NCBI RefSeq assembly: GCF_000337515.1
Contig: NZ_AOIQ01000006.1
Span: 506,911-554,458, forward strand
Direction: 5' to 3'
Length of the DNA stretch: 47,548 bases
Source: Halovivax asiaticus JCM 14624
Lineage (GTDB): Archaea > Halobacteriota > Halobacteria > Halobacteriales > Natrialbaceae
Both the position numbers and the translations under genes were made by a program. Position 1 is the stretch's first letter; every line of letters begins with the position of its first letter. A model generated the notes under the pieces. The model had not been told where the DNA came from. It saw only the letters and a program-made list of their open reading frames with translations, and did no database searches. Of the stretch, positions 8,435 to 17,540 are shown in pieces.

Positions 8435-9400
8435 TCAAGCTAATACATTTTGACAGAATAGCTCGTATTGCTCTGCAATAGCCTCTGGAGAATGACTAGT
8501 TTGAATATATTCTCGACAGTCTCTCCCTTTATTCTGGCGTTCGTTCGGGTCAGTGAAGGTACGGAGGTAGTCCTTTAATTCGACGGCTGAAGAGGCAACG
8601 CAGAGCGGGCCAGGGAACTCAGTAAACGCTTCAAAGTCGTTCGTAACGACCGGGAGATTGGAGGCCATTCCCTCGAGGACGGAGTTCGGTTGACCATCCA
8701 GCAGGGATGGGTGAAGCATCAGATTCGATTCTTGGAGGACATCGTCCGCGTTGACCCATCCCTCGTAGGAAACGTGAGAATAGCTAGCGAGCTCGTCAGC
8801 CAATCGGTCGTCGTGATTTCCTTCACCACACACCCGCCAGTGACCGCCCACCTCAGAGAGAACGGCGTTGACGGGTTCAGCCCACGAGACGATTGGTCTG
8901 ATCTTCTCCCAATAGTTCATGTTCGTCAGCGTGACGATATTCAATTCTTCACCCTCGTGAGAAACGGCCGGCCATTCGTCTACCCGCTTGCACAGACCGG
9001 CGCTCCCAACCGCCTGCAGACCCGTTTCGTGCCGGTATTTGTCGGCCAATCGGTCGCTGACAGCCACCACACCGTCTACATTGGGGAGGATGATATTCTC
9101 TGCAATCCACTGCTTGCTCCAATGAATTGGCCACAGATCCAGTTCGTGAAACACATCTCCGCGCATCCGGTAGACGAGAGCAGCGTTATGGAACGGTTTC
9201 TTCAATACCTCTTTCGCGAGATCTCGATCGGCATTATCACAGATGACGATGTCTCTCTCGTACGCGTCGTCGGGTTCGACGGAGACATCCATAACTGTGT
9301 GTTGTAACGGTTCGAGCATTTTGTCAACTCGGTTACCAGGATAGAGAACGGCAACGCTAATGTTCTCCGGGTCCGGTAGCTGATTAGCTGTTTTACTCAT
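8435..9400 (-). CDS. GT4-type glycosyltransferase
   Basis: A 321-residue glycosyltransferase of the GT-B fold. The C-terminal half carries the typical donor-binding region HPSLLDGQPNSVLEGMASNLPVV, corresponding to the E-x7-E region of GT4 enzymes although the first glutamate is replaced (DGQPNSVLE). The N-terminal half is short and divergent. The start MSKTANQ at 9400 is preferred over the in-frame ATG at 9466, whose extension is cysteine-rich and unlike a mature N-terminus; a TATA-like TTTTATG near 9467-9473 leaves some doubt. It lies between the two AP-superfamily paralogues in the AT-richer segment. Donor and acceptor are unknown. Confidence 0.75.
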   Translation of the reverse strand: MSKTANQLPDPENISVAVLYPGNRVDKMLEPLQHTVMDVSVEPDDAYERDIVICDNADRDLAKEVLKKPFHNAALVYRMRGDVFHELDLWPIHWSKQWIAENIILPNVDGVVAVSDRLADKYRHETGLQAVGSAGLCKRVDEWPAVSHEGEELNIVTLTNMNYWEKIRPIVSWAEPVNAVLSEVGGHWRVCGEGNHDDRLADELASYSHVSYEGWVNADDVLQESNLMLHPSLLDGQPNSVLEGMASNLPVVTNDFEAFTEFPGPLCVASSAVELKDYLRTFTDPNERQNKGRDCREYIQTSHSPEAIAEQYELFCQNVLA

Positions 9401-9586
9401 AAGAGTGGATAGTAGCTGGAGGTCACCTGGGCACCCACAGATACTGCTCGTCGCCGCGCAGAGCACATAAAACTACTGGAATCACCAACTAAGGAAGCAT
9501 AGCCATTCCGAAATAGGAGATAATCGGTCATTTGATGATTTATCTATCATTCGTAAACTGGCGAAGCAGTACTCTACCGGACAAAA

Positions 9587-10471
9587 CTAGTCCTTCACAC
9601 TCTCTACCTCAAACCATGGAACATGAGTAAGGTGGTCGTGAGGGCGGTGATATCGATCGTGGAACAGCTGCCCACAGTCTAGACACTCGCCGTGGTCAGC
9701 AGTCACGATGACCGTTCCATCGAGTTTTGGGATGATTTGACTTGCGAGTTCGAACCCCGTTCTGTACGTGCTCCTATATGCCTCGTGTAGTTCCGGTTCC
9801 GTCAATTCACCGGAGATCAGCGCCTCTCGCGTCTCCCGCGTTTTGCTTGCTCCGCTCGTTATATGTTCCAGCCCGTCGAAAGGAGGATGTGGTTTAGGAT
9901 ACCGAATGACACCCCCAGAAATATCAGACTTGTGATTTAACACAGCTTCGTTGACTGCTTCTTCCCCTGTATCAGCTAATTCGCCGGATTGTTCTAAATA
10001 TCCAAGCGTCGCGAGCTTCTCCTTCATCGAGGAGTTATCCTCAGTCTCGATTCGCGGAGCGACATCGAAGTGGTCCCGGCCATCGTAATCCACATCCCGA
10101 GCAGATCGAAGCGTAACACTGGAGAAAAGGCCATAGCCGCTGAAATCCTGTTCGAGATGTCGAACAGCCCAATCACCCGTATATCCAATGTCACCGTTCC
10201 ACGCCTTGCTCAATTCACCGGTGAAATACTCATCATATAACTCTTCAAAGTAGTCATATCGACCGCCATCGAACCAAATGAGCCAGGCTTCGGTATTCGT
10301 CTCGAAAAGATCAGTTATCAATTCACGTTGAGATGGGAGTCCGTCTCGATTATTCACGGGAAGAGCGGTGAGATACTTTTGGAAAACTTTCCACGGTGTG
10401 GCAATTGCTGCCACCTTCAAACCGTGCGCTTTGTAGATCTGGAATGGAGTTCTGAACTTTGACCGTCGCAT
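9587..10471 (-). CDS. Alkaline-phosphatase-superfamily (sulfatase-like) protein, copy B
   Basis: 294 residues, a close paralogue of copy A. It shares WxxxFDGGRxD, WNGDIGYTGDW, YDGRDHF, GGVIRYPKPHPPFDGLE, YRTGFE, VTADHGECLDC and HDHLTHVPWFEV in the same order. An N-terminal extension of about 30 residues is not shared. The putative nucleophile threonine and the Asp/His metal ligands are all present, so activity is likely retained. A TATA-like CTATTTACT (reverse strand, about 10497-10505) lies some 30 nt upstream. The two copies flank a glycosyltransferase, as expected of a local duplication or serial acquisition in a glycan locus. The reaction is not known. Confidence 0.7.
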   Translation of the reverse strand: MRRSKFRTPFQIYKAHGLKVAAIATPWKVFQKYLTALPVNNRDGLPSQRELITDLFETNTEAWLIWFDGGRYDYFEELYDEYFTGELSKAWNGDIGYTGDWAVRHLEQDFSGYGLFSSVTLRSARDVDYDGRDHFDVAPRIETEDNSSMKEKLATLGYLEQSGELADTGEEAVNEAVLNHKSDISGGVIRYPKPHPPFDGLEHITSGASKTRETREALISGELTEPELHEAYRSTYRTGFELASQIIPKLDGTVIVTADHGECLDCGQLFHDRYHRPHDHLTHVPWFEVESVKD

Positions 10472-10775
10472 TCACAGGAGAAAATCACGGGAGCAGTAAA
10501 TAGATTTGGCCCGGTCCACAGGACCTGTGCAGAGTAGCGTTTGAGGGAGTGAAGCAGAAACGATTTTGGGAACAGCGTAGGACGGTGTTTAACCTGTTAT
10601 CTGTGAAGTTTCCAACCCAATCAAGCGGATCAACCAGGAGAGAAAGGCAGCGCTTCCAGCTCAGCAACTGCACCGATACCCCGCATCAAAATAACCACCG
10701 GAATATGGCCCCAGAGACGTCTTTCGGCCCAAACATCTGGATGTGACCGCCTCTGAAAACGTCCTCGTTCCGCGA
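10472..10775. other. Gene-free stretch at the right edge of the AT-richer segment
   Basis: This 304-nt gap contains the promoter of the gene at 9587-10471 at its left edge and short frames on both strands that look like noise or decayed coding sequence. A small dyad GGTCC-ACA-GGACC lies near 10513-10525. Nothing else is recognisable. Confidence 0.5.
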
Positions 10776-11696
10776 TTACCGCCAGTGAATCAACCCGTAA
10801 AGATAGCCGAGGCCAACAACGACAGTAAACACGAGCAGGGAAATCAGTTGCAATCCATGGCGCCGTCTCTCCCCCCAAACCATCCCTCGAAGTCTGGACG
10901 GGACCGATTCCACGAGTAAATACCGGAGAAAGTCGCCCTCTTCGTCTCCCGTTTTGGGGAGGAGCACTGACATCGCCCGCTTCGAATATCCCTGCCAGAA
11001 CGCTCGATCGAGGAGCCACCGAAAGTCGGTTCGGTAGTCGAAGACTTTGTGCCCAACTTCGGCCGAAGGGACATACCAGACGCCACTTCCATACTGACGA
11101 TTCATTCGAGCACAGAGTTCCGTTTCACCGCCCTGGAGGTTGGCATCCCCCTTACGACCGCCAATATCTGGATCGAAGCCCCCCAGCTCAGTGAACACGT
11201 CATGCCGGAACGAGATGTTTGAACCGAACGTGTTTCTGACCTCGCATGCTCCGTCGGCAAAGCCAGCGTGCGTGACGCCGACAAGCCAGTAGAATTCCGC
11301 CGGCAAAAACGTCGGGTTGCCTGCAACCCATATTGGCGTCATCTTCCCGCCCACGGCGGTAGCGTCTTCTTCCTCGTACGCCGCGACTAGATTCCCAACC
11401 CACTCGGAATCGGCGACTGCATCGTCATCGAGAAACGCAACGACGTCGCCGGTCGCGAGTTCGGCACCGCGATTTCGGCTCCGTAATAATCCTTGATTTT
11501 CCTCGTTGCAATGAATAACAGTGTCATCACGGTCGGCATAGTCGTCCTGGACTCGGTCAAAAACAGCCTCCGTCCCATCGACGACGATAACCAGTTCGAT
11601 ATCGTCGTACGATTGTGTAAGAACGCTATCGGCTGCGTCACAAAAGTGGTCGTACATATCGAGCGAGTACGTACAGACGACGACCGAGACTTCCAT
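10776..11696 (-). CDS. GT2 glycosyltransferase, AglG/AglI-like
   Basis: A 306-residue family 2 (GT-A) transferase. It begins with the strand SVVVCTYSLDMY, carries the metal-binding acidic cluster in AFLDDDAV near residue 94, and has the acceptor-side ED-like region in QGGETELCARM. A single hydrophobic segment near the C-terminus (LISLLVFTVVVGLGYLYGL) should anchor it with the catalytic domain in the cytoplasm. This arrangement is that of haloarchaeal AglG/AglI, which add hexuronic acids to dolichyl-phosphate-linked glycans. ATG 11696 is chosen over an upstream TTG. It is a close paralogue of the first 310 residues of the fusion at 20840-23152, but stops where that protein continues. Confidence 0.85.
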   Translation of the reverse strand: MEVSVVVCTYSLDMYDHFCDAADSVLTQSYDDIELVIVVDGTEAVFDRVQDDYADRDDTVIHCNEENQGLLRSRNRGAELATGDVVAFLDDDAVADSEWVGNLVAAYEEEDATAVGGKMTPIWVAGNPTFLPAEFYWLVGVTHAGFADGACEVRNTFGSNISFRHDVFTELGGFDPDIGGRKGDANLQGGETELCARMNRQYGSGVWYVPSAEVGHKVFDYRTDFRWLLDRAFWQGYSKRAMSVLLPKTGDEEGDFLRYLLVESVPSRLRGMVWGERRRHGLQLISLLVFTVVVGLGYLYGLIHWR

Positions 11697-11980
11697 CGAG
11701 CGGAGCAACGCAAGGCGGCAGGAAAAGCGTTCACATTCGGCCGAATTCCCTCAACGACAACTCACGTCGACGCGGATGCACTACCGTATGGCCTGGCGAA
11801 ACGAGCGAGGCGACCAACGGCGGCGAGGATCGCCTCGCCCAGCTCGGATACAAATAACGGAACAACAACCACAGATCACGATGGCCGACTACCCACCACG
11901 AACCCCATCTCACGCGTAAGCGCCCCTTACTCCGAAACGCGCCAGTACGCTTTTGAGCGCCGTCGTGGACGGCCCCGAGA

Positions 11981-12706
11981 ATGAGCGAGACCGAGAACGG
12001 CGACAACCACGCAGTCGTCCTCGCCGCGGGAATGGGCCGGCGGTTGCAGCCGCTGACCGACGACACGCCCAAGGCCCTCCTCGAGGTCGGCGGGCAGGCG
12101 ATTCTGGGCCACGTTCTCGATCGATTCGCGGCCGCGAACTACGAGCGAGTCACGGTCGTCACCGGCCACGAGGCCACGCAGATCCGATCGTATTGCAAGG
12201 AGACGAACGGCCTCGACGTCGAGTGCGTCCACAGCGACGCCTATCGCGTGACCAACAACAGCTACTCGCTGTGGCTGGCTCGCGACCGCATTCGAGACGG
12301 GTTCACGCTCGTCAACGGCGACACGCTGTTCCCCGCAGACTGCCTCGAGCGACTGCGCGACGTGGACGACTCGGTACTGGTCGTCGATACGGACAATTCA
12401 CTGGGCGACGAAGAGATGAAGGTCACGATCGAGGACGGGCGCGTCACCGCCGTCGGGAAGGACCTCCCCGACGCGGATGGCGAGTACATCGGCCTCTGTA
12501 AGTTCGGGCCCGAAGACGCCGACGCGCTGGTTCGCCAGCTGGACGAGCTCGTCGAAACCGGCCGGACCGACGAGTGGTACGAGGCCGCCTTCGATCGCCT
12601 GGCCGCCGACCGACCGCTCGGCGTCGTCACCGTTCGGGACCGCTGGATCGAGATCGACGACCGAGAGGACCTACGTGCCGGCCGCCGGCTCTGGGGGGAG
12701 GCCTGA
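11981..12706 (+). CDS. LicC-like nucleotidyltransferase (phospho-alcohol or sugar cytidylyltransferase)
   Basis: A 241-residue nucleotidyltransferase with the N-terminal signature LAAGMGRRLQPLTDDTPKALLEVGG at residues 11-35 and the substrate region VTNNSYSLWLAR characteristic of the LicC/phosphocholine cytidylyltransferase branch (NNxYSL). Members activate phosphocholine, phosphosugars or other phospho-alcohols as CDP- or NDP-derivatives. The next gene, starting immediately after its TGA, encodes a CDP-glycerol glycerophosphotransferase-like protein, so a CDP-alcohol is the most likely product; this is inference. A TATA-like CTTTTG lies about 30 nt before the ATG. Confidence 0.8.
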   Translation: MSETENGDNHAVVLAAGMGRRLQPLTDDTPKALLEVGGQAILGHVLDRFAAANYERVTVVTGHEATQIRSYCKETNGLDVECVHSDAYRVTNNSYSLWLARDRIRDGFTLVNGDTLFPADCLERLRDVDDSVLVVDTDNSLGDEEMKVTIEDGRVTAVGKDLPDADGEYIGLCKFGPEDADALVRQLDELVETGRTDEWYEAAFDRLAADRPLGVVTVRDRWIEIDDREDLRAGRRLWGEA

Positions 12707-13912
12707 GTGGTCCTCCAGCGACTCGCCCGGAGTGTGCTATCGCTGGCGGCCCACCGGCTCGCACACGCCGTCCCGCGTGACGACTCGCTGTGGGCGTTCG
12801 GCTGCCGCGGGGGTGAGGGGTTCGAGGGCAACGCCAAGTATCTCTTCTTGCACGTCGCGACCCGGAGAGACGTTCGGGCGGTCTGGCTCTCGAAGAACGA
12901 GGAAACCGTCCGCGAGCTGCGCCGGTACGGGTTCGAGGCTCATCAGACCGACACCCACAGCGGGAAGCGCACTCTCCTTCGCGCGGGGACCGTCTTCGTC
13001 ACCGGGAGCGTGACGGGCGTTCCCCTGTGGCCGACCGGCGGCGCACGAGTGATCCAGCTCTGGCACGGCGTGCCGTTGAAGCGGATCGGCGCCGACGCAC
13101 CGAGATTCGACGGTCGCTCGCTCGTCGACCGGCTCGCGACGCTGTACACGTACCGACAGTTCGACGTCATTACCGTTACGGCCGCCCAACTGCAATCGTA
13201 TTTTGCTGACGCCTTTCGGACCGACGCCGACCGCCCCGTGACAGGCTACCCGCGAAACGACGCACTCTTCCGCCAAATTCCGGGCGAGCGAATCTGCCAG
13301 CCCGCCGACGTTCACGACGAGGTCGCCGAACTGAACGTCGCGTGGACGTACGCCTACGTCCCCACGTACCGCGAGGACGGGCGATCGCCCGCCGACCACA
13401 TCGACGTCGCGGCCCTGGACGCGTTCCTCGCCGAACGCGATGCGGCAATGCTGGTGAAGTTCCACCCGTTCGACGAGCCAGCCCTCGATCCGGACGAACT
13501 CGACCGCATCCACGTCCTCCCGTCCGAATTCGACCTCTATCCCGCGCTTCGACACGTCGACACACTGGTGACGGACTACTCGTCGATTTACGTCGACTAC
13601 CTGCTTACTGATCGCCCGGTCGCCTTCTACGCCGTCGATCGCGACAGGTATGCCGACGAGAGTGGCTTCTATCTCGAGTACGACGACGTCACGCCCGGCC
13701 CCGTGGCGACGACGTTCGACGAGTTACTCGACGCGCTCGACTCACTCCGAACGAACCCGGACGCGTACGCTGACGAGCGCGAGCGGGTCCGCGATCTCGT
13801 GTTCGACCACGCCGACGGTCACGCCGCCGAACGCGTCCGAAGGTACGCCGCAGAACCCGGCCAAACACACGTCGAACGCATCGAGACGGCGGTGGGTCAC
13901 TCGCCGAGGTAA
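12707..13912 (+). CDS. CDP-glycerol glycerophosphotransferase-like protein (TagB/TagF family)
   Basis: 401 residues, start GTG abutting the stop of the cytidylyltransferase gene. The C-terminal two-thirds match the Glyphos_transf (TagF/TagB) family: IQLWHGVPLKRIG near residue 120 corresponds to the catalytic HGTPxK motif, and VTDYSSIYVDYLLTDRPVAFY near 290 to the second conserved block with its SS and RP. In bacteria these enzymes transfer glycerol- or ribitol-phosphate from CDP-alcohols to lipid-linked acceptors when building teichoic acids. An N-terminal hydrophobic/amphipathic stretch could bind the membrane. In this island it probably decorates a glycan with a phosphodiester-linked unit. 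Its end overlaps the convergent gene by 16 nt. Confidence 0.82.
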   Translation: MVLQRLARSVLSLAAHRLAHAVPRDDSLWAFGCRGGEGFEGNAKYLFLHVATRRDVRAVWLSKNEETVRELRRYGFEAHQTDTHSGKRTLLRAGTVFVTGSVTGVPLWPTGGARVIQLWHGVPLKRIGADAPRFDGRSLVDRLATLYTYRQFDVITVTAAQLQSYFADAFRTDADRPVTGYPRNDALFRQIPGERICQPADVHDEVAELNVAWTYAYVPTYREDGRSPADHIDVAALDAFLAERDAAMLVKFHPFDEPALDPDELDRIHVLPSEFDLYPALRHVDTLVTDYSSIYVDYLLTDRPVAFYAVDRDRYADESGFYLEYDDVTPGPVATTFDELLDALDSLRTNPDAYADERERVRDLVFDHADGHAAERVRRYAAEPGQTHVERIETAVGHSPR

Positions 13913-14823
13913 CCCAGATCACGGAGTTTCTCGGTCACCGCGATATCCGTCTCACCCTCGTCGTACTGGTCGGGTTCGTGTGTCCCTCGATCGATCGCCA
14001 TCGTCTCGTACCAAGGGACGAGGTGCAGACTCGGCAGCGGCATCCGCGGTGGGTGCCCGTGGACGCCCCACTCCCCGAAAGCGTTGCCGTGGTCCGCCGT
14101 GATCGCGACGCGCGTTCCGTCCACGTTTTTGAGCAGGAGGGCAACCTCGTCAAGGACGTACTGGAGGTTCTCGCGGTACGCCCGCCACACGCGCTCTCGA
14201 GTAACCTCACCCGCTTCGAGTTGACTCCAGACGTGGCCGGGTTGCCACCCCGGATCACCACGACGATACGGCGACTCGATCGCGGGATCGGGAACGGACG
14301 GAAAGTGCGGTTGCATGTAGTGAACGAGCAATCGGTCGGGGTCTTCCGTCCGCGCCGCGTCGATCGCCCGATCGGTCACCGGACGGGCGGGAACGGTGCC
14401 CAGCTCGTCGTCCCAGACGGAGCGCCAGACCTCGTCGAGCAACAGGAAATCCGCCGGCGAGAGCGCGTCGGTGTAGGGGTTGGCCGCGACGTACGCCGTC
14501 CCGGCCATCGCATCCCGGCGGTCGGCCGTGAACGTCTGTGCGATCCACTCGCGCGATTGACTCGCCGGCGAGGCGATTCGACCGGGCGCATCCAGAAACG
14601 CGTACTCGTCCGCGACCTCGGCGATGAGGTCGCACCGACAGCCGTCGAGTACGATCAGGACGTCCCAGTCCCGCTCGTACACTGTCGGCGCCACGCTCCA
14701 GAGCCGATCGAGCCGCCGAAGACCACCCCAATACAGCTCGGCCGCCGCCTCGCGGAGGGCCGGTCGGACGCCGTCCGTCCGCGCGCGACGGCGGGTACTC
14801 CCGACCCAGTCGTCGAACGTCAT
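13897..14823 (-). CDS. Alkaline-phosphatase-superfamily (sulfatase-like) protein, copy C
   Basis: A 308-residue protein with the superfamily landmarks: VLIVLDGCRCD with the first metal-binding aspartate, a probable nucleophile serine in SPASQSREW, and ITADHGNAFG and HGHPPRMP followed by LVPWYE late in the protein. It is related to copies A and B but more distant, with serine in place of threonine at the nucleophile position. No signal peptide is seen. The ATG at 14823 is preferred to an in-frame TTG at 14877. It is the last gene of a minus-strand operon (GT2, methyltransferase, phosphodiesterase-like, this gene) and may act on the same phosphodiester- or sulfo-modified glycan (inference). Confidence 0.72.
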   Translation of the reverse strand: MTFDDWVGSTRRRARTDGVRPALREAAAELYWGGLRRLDRLWSVAPTVYERDWDVLIVLDGCRCDLIAEVADEYAFLDAPGRIASPASQSREWIAQTFTADRRDAMAGTAYVAANPYTDALSPADFLLLDEVWRSVWDDELGTVPARPVTDRAIDAARTEDPDRLLVHYMQPHFPSVPDPAIESPYRRGDPGWQPGHVWSQLEAGEVTRERVWRAYRENLQYVLDEVALLLKNVDGTRVAITADHGNAFGEWGVHGHPPRMPLPSLHLVPWYETMAIDRGTHEPDQYDEGETDIAVTEKLRDLGYLGE

Positions 14824-14887
14824 ACGACCGCTCCACCGACCGAACTCGAATAGTTTTGGGACCGCGCAGTGGACCAACCATTTCGAT

Positions 14888-15904
14888 TCACAGGTATCCT
14901 AGATCTTCCAGTCGATCCCGAATCGCCGCGGCCGACTCCGCGTCCTCATCTCCCTCGACCCGCCACCGATCCGCCACCGGCGGCGACTCCATTGACTCTC
15001 GTCGCGGCGTCACACGATCGATCGCGTCGGCGACGTCCAGCACCGAATCGGTCCCCTCCAGGACCCGTTCGTCGGTGGCTCCGAGGAACGCGTCGTGGGT
15101 GTGCTGGCCGGACCGCAACCCGTGATCCGAGACGCACACGAGGATGTCGTCCGCCCCCAGCTGTTCACGAATCCCGCTCGTCCACCGGGCGGCCTGCCGA
15201 TACCAGCGATGCTGCCAGCCCGCTTCGTCGACGGCAGGCGCGAGGTGGCCGACCGTGTCGAGAAAACCGAGCCAGGCGAAGACGAGATCGTACTCACGCT
15301 GCATCGCGGCCTCGATCGCCCCGAGTTTCTTCGTCGTCTCCGCCGCGAGGCGGTCTTCGAGCGACGTCACCGGAATCTTGGGCCGGTGCCGACTCGCACC
15401 GTCTGCACCCTCTTCGATGTGAAGGAACTCGCCTAACTGCGCGCCGCGATCGAAGACGACGTCGAGGCGGTCGTCCGCCCTCGTACGGTAGTTCGGCACC
15501 GCGAACGCCAGCGAGCGCCGCCCGTCGAAAATCGTCTCGATCCCGCGATCGCGGTAGTACGACGCCGGTTTGAAATCGAGCGTCGCGCCGCGATTGCGAA
15601 GTCGGCGCCCGACCTCGGTCCGGATCCGTTCGGGAACGAGGCCGGTCGAGAGACGAGCCGCGAGCGAGACCCAGTCGCTCTCCCAGTCAGTGCCCCCCTC
15701 GGCGGTCGCGGCGTAGATCCCGTGTTCGTTTGGCCCGACGCCGGTGACGATCGACGGCCACAGCTCGTAGGTGTGGGGTTTCTCGAGCACGGGATTGTCG
15801 AACGTCTCGATCGACCGGTGGTGTGGCCCGAAGGCCTCGACCAGTTCCCACGCCATCGCGAGTTGGTGGTCCAGTCCGTCCCACCCGAGGACGACGGTCG
15901 TCAT
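14888..15904 (-). CDS. Type I phosphodiesterase/nucleotide pyrophosphatase-like enzyme
   Basis: 338 residues, of the phosphodiesterase branch of the alkaline phosphatase superfamily. The start VVLGWDGLDHQL supplies the first metal aspartate, ELWPSIVTGVGPNEHGIY near residue 45 holds the nucleophile (serine) and the conserved GxNPxxHGI-like motif, and VCVSDHGLRSGQHTHDAF near 275 provides the second-site ligands. Members hydrolyse phosphodiester or pyrophosphate bonds of nucleotides and nucleotide sugars, and some transfer phospho-alcohols. It lies 64 nt before copy C and is likely co-transcribed. It is the fourth member of this superfamily within 9 kb. Confidence 0.8.
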   Translation of the reverse strand: MTTVVLGWDGLDHQLAMAWELVEAFGPHHRSIETFDNPVLEKPHTYELWPSIVTGVGPNEHGIYAATAEGGTDWESDWVSLAARLSTGLVPERIRTEVGRRLRNRGATLDFKPASYYRDRGIETIFDGRRSLAFAVPNYRTRADDRLDVVFDRGAQLGEFLHIEEGADGASRHRPKIPVTSLEDRLAAETTKKLGAIEAAMQREYDLVFAWLGFLDTVGHLAPAVDEAGWQHRWYRQAARWTSGIREQLGADDILVCVSDHGLRSGQHTHDAFLGATDERVLEGTDSVLDVADAIDRVTPRRESMESPPVADRWRVEGDEDAESAAAIRDRLEDLGYL

Positions 15905-15962
15905 CGTTGCCTCACCTCACCACACCAGGTCAGCGTCTCGTTCCACATCATCACTGTGACGG

Positions 15963-16439
15963 TCACTTCACCACCTCGAGTTCGAACGCGATCGGCCGGG
16001 ACTTCCAGAACTGGACCCGACGGATTCGTTGGGCGCGACGCACGCGAAACTCGACGTCGAAGTACCCCATCGCCCCGTGTTCCGTCGTCGGATCCCAGAA
16101 GTCGAACGTTCGTTCGTCGAACAGCTGTTCGTGCGTCGGGTCGACGTAGGCGTTCCGGTCGCGCCAGTGGGGGACCTTCCCCCGAATCGTCCCGCCCGGG
16201 GTCGCGATTCGGTGTAACTCTGCCATCGTCTGTGGCAAGTCGCGAACGTGTTCGAGCACCGAGTAGGCCAGTACCTCGTCGAATCGGTTCGACTCAAACG
16301 GCAATCCGGCCGCAGAATCGAGGTCGGCTACCACGTCCACGTCCGCGTACGCCCGCAAGTCGAGACCGATCGCGCCCGGATTGCGTTTGTTCGCCCCACA
16401 ACCCACGTCGAGCACCGTCGGCGCGGTCTCAGCAGCCAC
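15963..16439 (-). CDS. Class I SAM-dependent methyltransferase (type 11)
   Basis: A compact 158-residue methyltransferase beginning with GTG. Motif I is VLDVGCGANK near residue 9, motif II VVADLD, and SVLEHVRDLPQTMAELHRIATPGG forms the post-I and motif III region. It matches Methyltransf_11 proteins common in polysaccharide clusters, where they methylate sugar hydroxyls. It is 58 nt upstream of the phosphodiesterase-like gene and about 100 nt downstream of the GT2 gene in the same direction. It is shorter than the usual 200-250 residues, but the SAM-binding fold seems complete. Confidence 0.8.
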   Translation of the reverse strand: MAAETAPTVLDVGCGANKRNPGAIGLDLRAYADVDVVADLDSAAGLPFESNRFDEVLAYSVLEHVRDLPQTMAELHRIATPGGTIRGKVPHWRDRNAYVDPTHEQLFDERTFDFWDPTTEHGAMGYFDVEFRVRRAQRIRRVQFWKSRPIAFELEVVK

Positions 16440-16540
16440 GGTGGATCACCGCCTGATCGACGCGTCGCTCATCATCGATAGCCGTCACGCACGACTCCAC
16501 AGCCCACCGAACACTGTCCACGGCGGCCGCCACACCATCG

Positions 16541-17362
16541 CTACTTCTCATGCGTCACCTCGGTCGACGTCGGTTCGGTCGTCGATCGATCGGTCGGCCT
16601 GCGAGGCTCACCGCCAGCACGCAGTCGCCCCGCGATCCAGCCGGCCGCTCGCTTCGCGTGTGGAATCGGATCGCGTCCAGAGACGGCCGCGAAGGGAACG
16701 TTCAGCGCACACTCGTGGAACGGTTTGAGTCCGTACTTGCCGGCGAGTACACCCTCTCGCCACCCGATCGGGTGGCGATCCTGTGAGGCGTGGTCGAATC
16801 GTGCCTGGTGGTTGAACACCCAGAGATAGCCGCCGTCTTCCACGTGCCGACGGAGGTACTCGTCTTCGAGGACTACGAGATCCGGCGGGAACGAGACATC
16901 CGCGACGGCGGCGTGGCGACACAGCGTGGCGTGGGTCCCCCCGCGGCGGGCCCGCCGTCTGACCCAGTCGGAATTACGTTCGTCGCGTGACAACTTCCGC
17001 CCCTGAACGGCGCCGACGGCCGGACTGACCGCGTCCCGAAGCCGGGCGAGATACGTCGTCGACAGCCGGACGTCGTCGTCGAGAAACAGGAACCACTCGG
17101 ATTCGACGGTGGCGATCGCGAATTCGCGTGCCTCGGGGAGCGTGGTCGGTCGCGCGATGAATCGAAGTTCCCAGCCGTACTCGTCAGCCCTGGCGGTGGC
17201 GAGCTCCTCCGTATCGTCGTCGCTTTCGTCGTCGACGATCACGAGCCGCGTTATCGGGACGTTCGAGGTGTCGCTGCTCGTCGCGAGTGCGCGAAGCGTC
17301 CCGCCGAGGACGCCGGCCGACTCGGCCGTCGGCATCGCGACCTCGATCCCGTCGGAGAGCAT
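16541..17362 (-). CDS. GT2 family glycosyltransferase
   Basis: 273 residues with a GT-A fold. The N-terminal nucleotide-binding part contains LVIVDDESDDDT, the metal-binding aspartates are in WFLFLDDDVRLS near residue 97, and a downstream acidic VVLEDEYLRR takes the place of the catalytic ED motif. No transmembrane segment is evident; the arginine-rich, low-complexity C-terminus (residues about 250-273) has no predicted function. It is the first gene of the minus-strand operon continuing to 13897. Donor and acceptor are unknown. Confidence 0.8.
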   Translation of the reverse strand: MLSDGIEVAMPTAESAGVLGGTLRALATSSDTSNVPITRLVIVDDESDDDTEELATARADEYGWELRFIARPTTLPEAREFAIATVESEWFLFLDDDVRLSTTYLARLRDAVSPAVGAVQGRKLSRDERNSDWVRRRARRGGTHATLCRHAAVADVSFPPDLVVLEDEYLRRHVEDGGYLWVFNHQARFDHASQDRHPIGWREGVLAGKYGLKPFHECALNVPFAAVSGRDPIPHAKRAAGWIAGRLRAGGEPRRPTDRSTTEPTSTEVTHEK

Positions 17363-17540
17363 CCCTCAGATCCAGGGGACCGAGCCGCATAATTAGGGAT
17401 CTCGTACCGGGTTCGTCGTCCCGAACGAGATCGGTAACGACCGCTTTCGGCGATGGGGCAAGCGATGCGCCCAGTCGCGATGGGGCGTGGCTGCAGAACG
17501 GACGCCGTACTTTTTCCGCCGATCCGTGGAGTGTCGTCGT

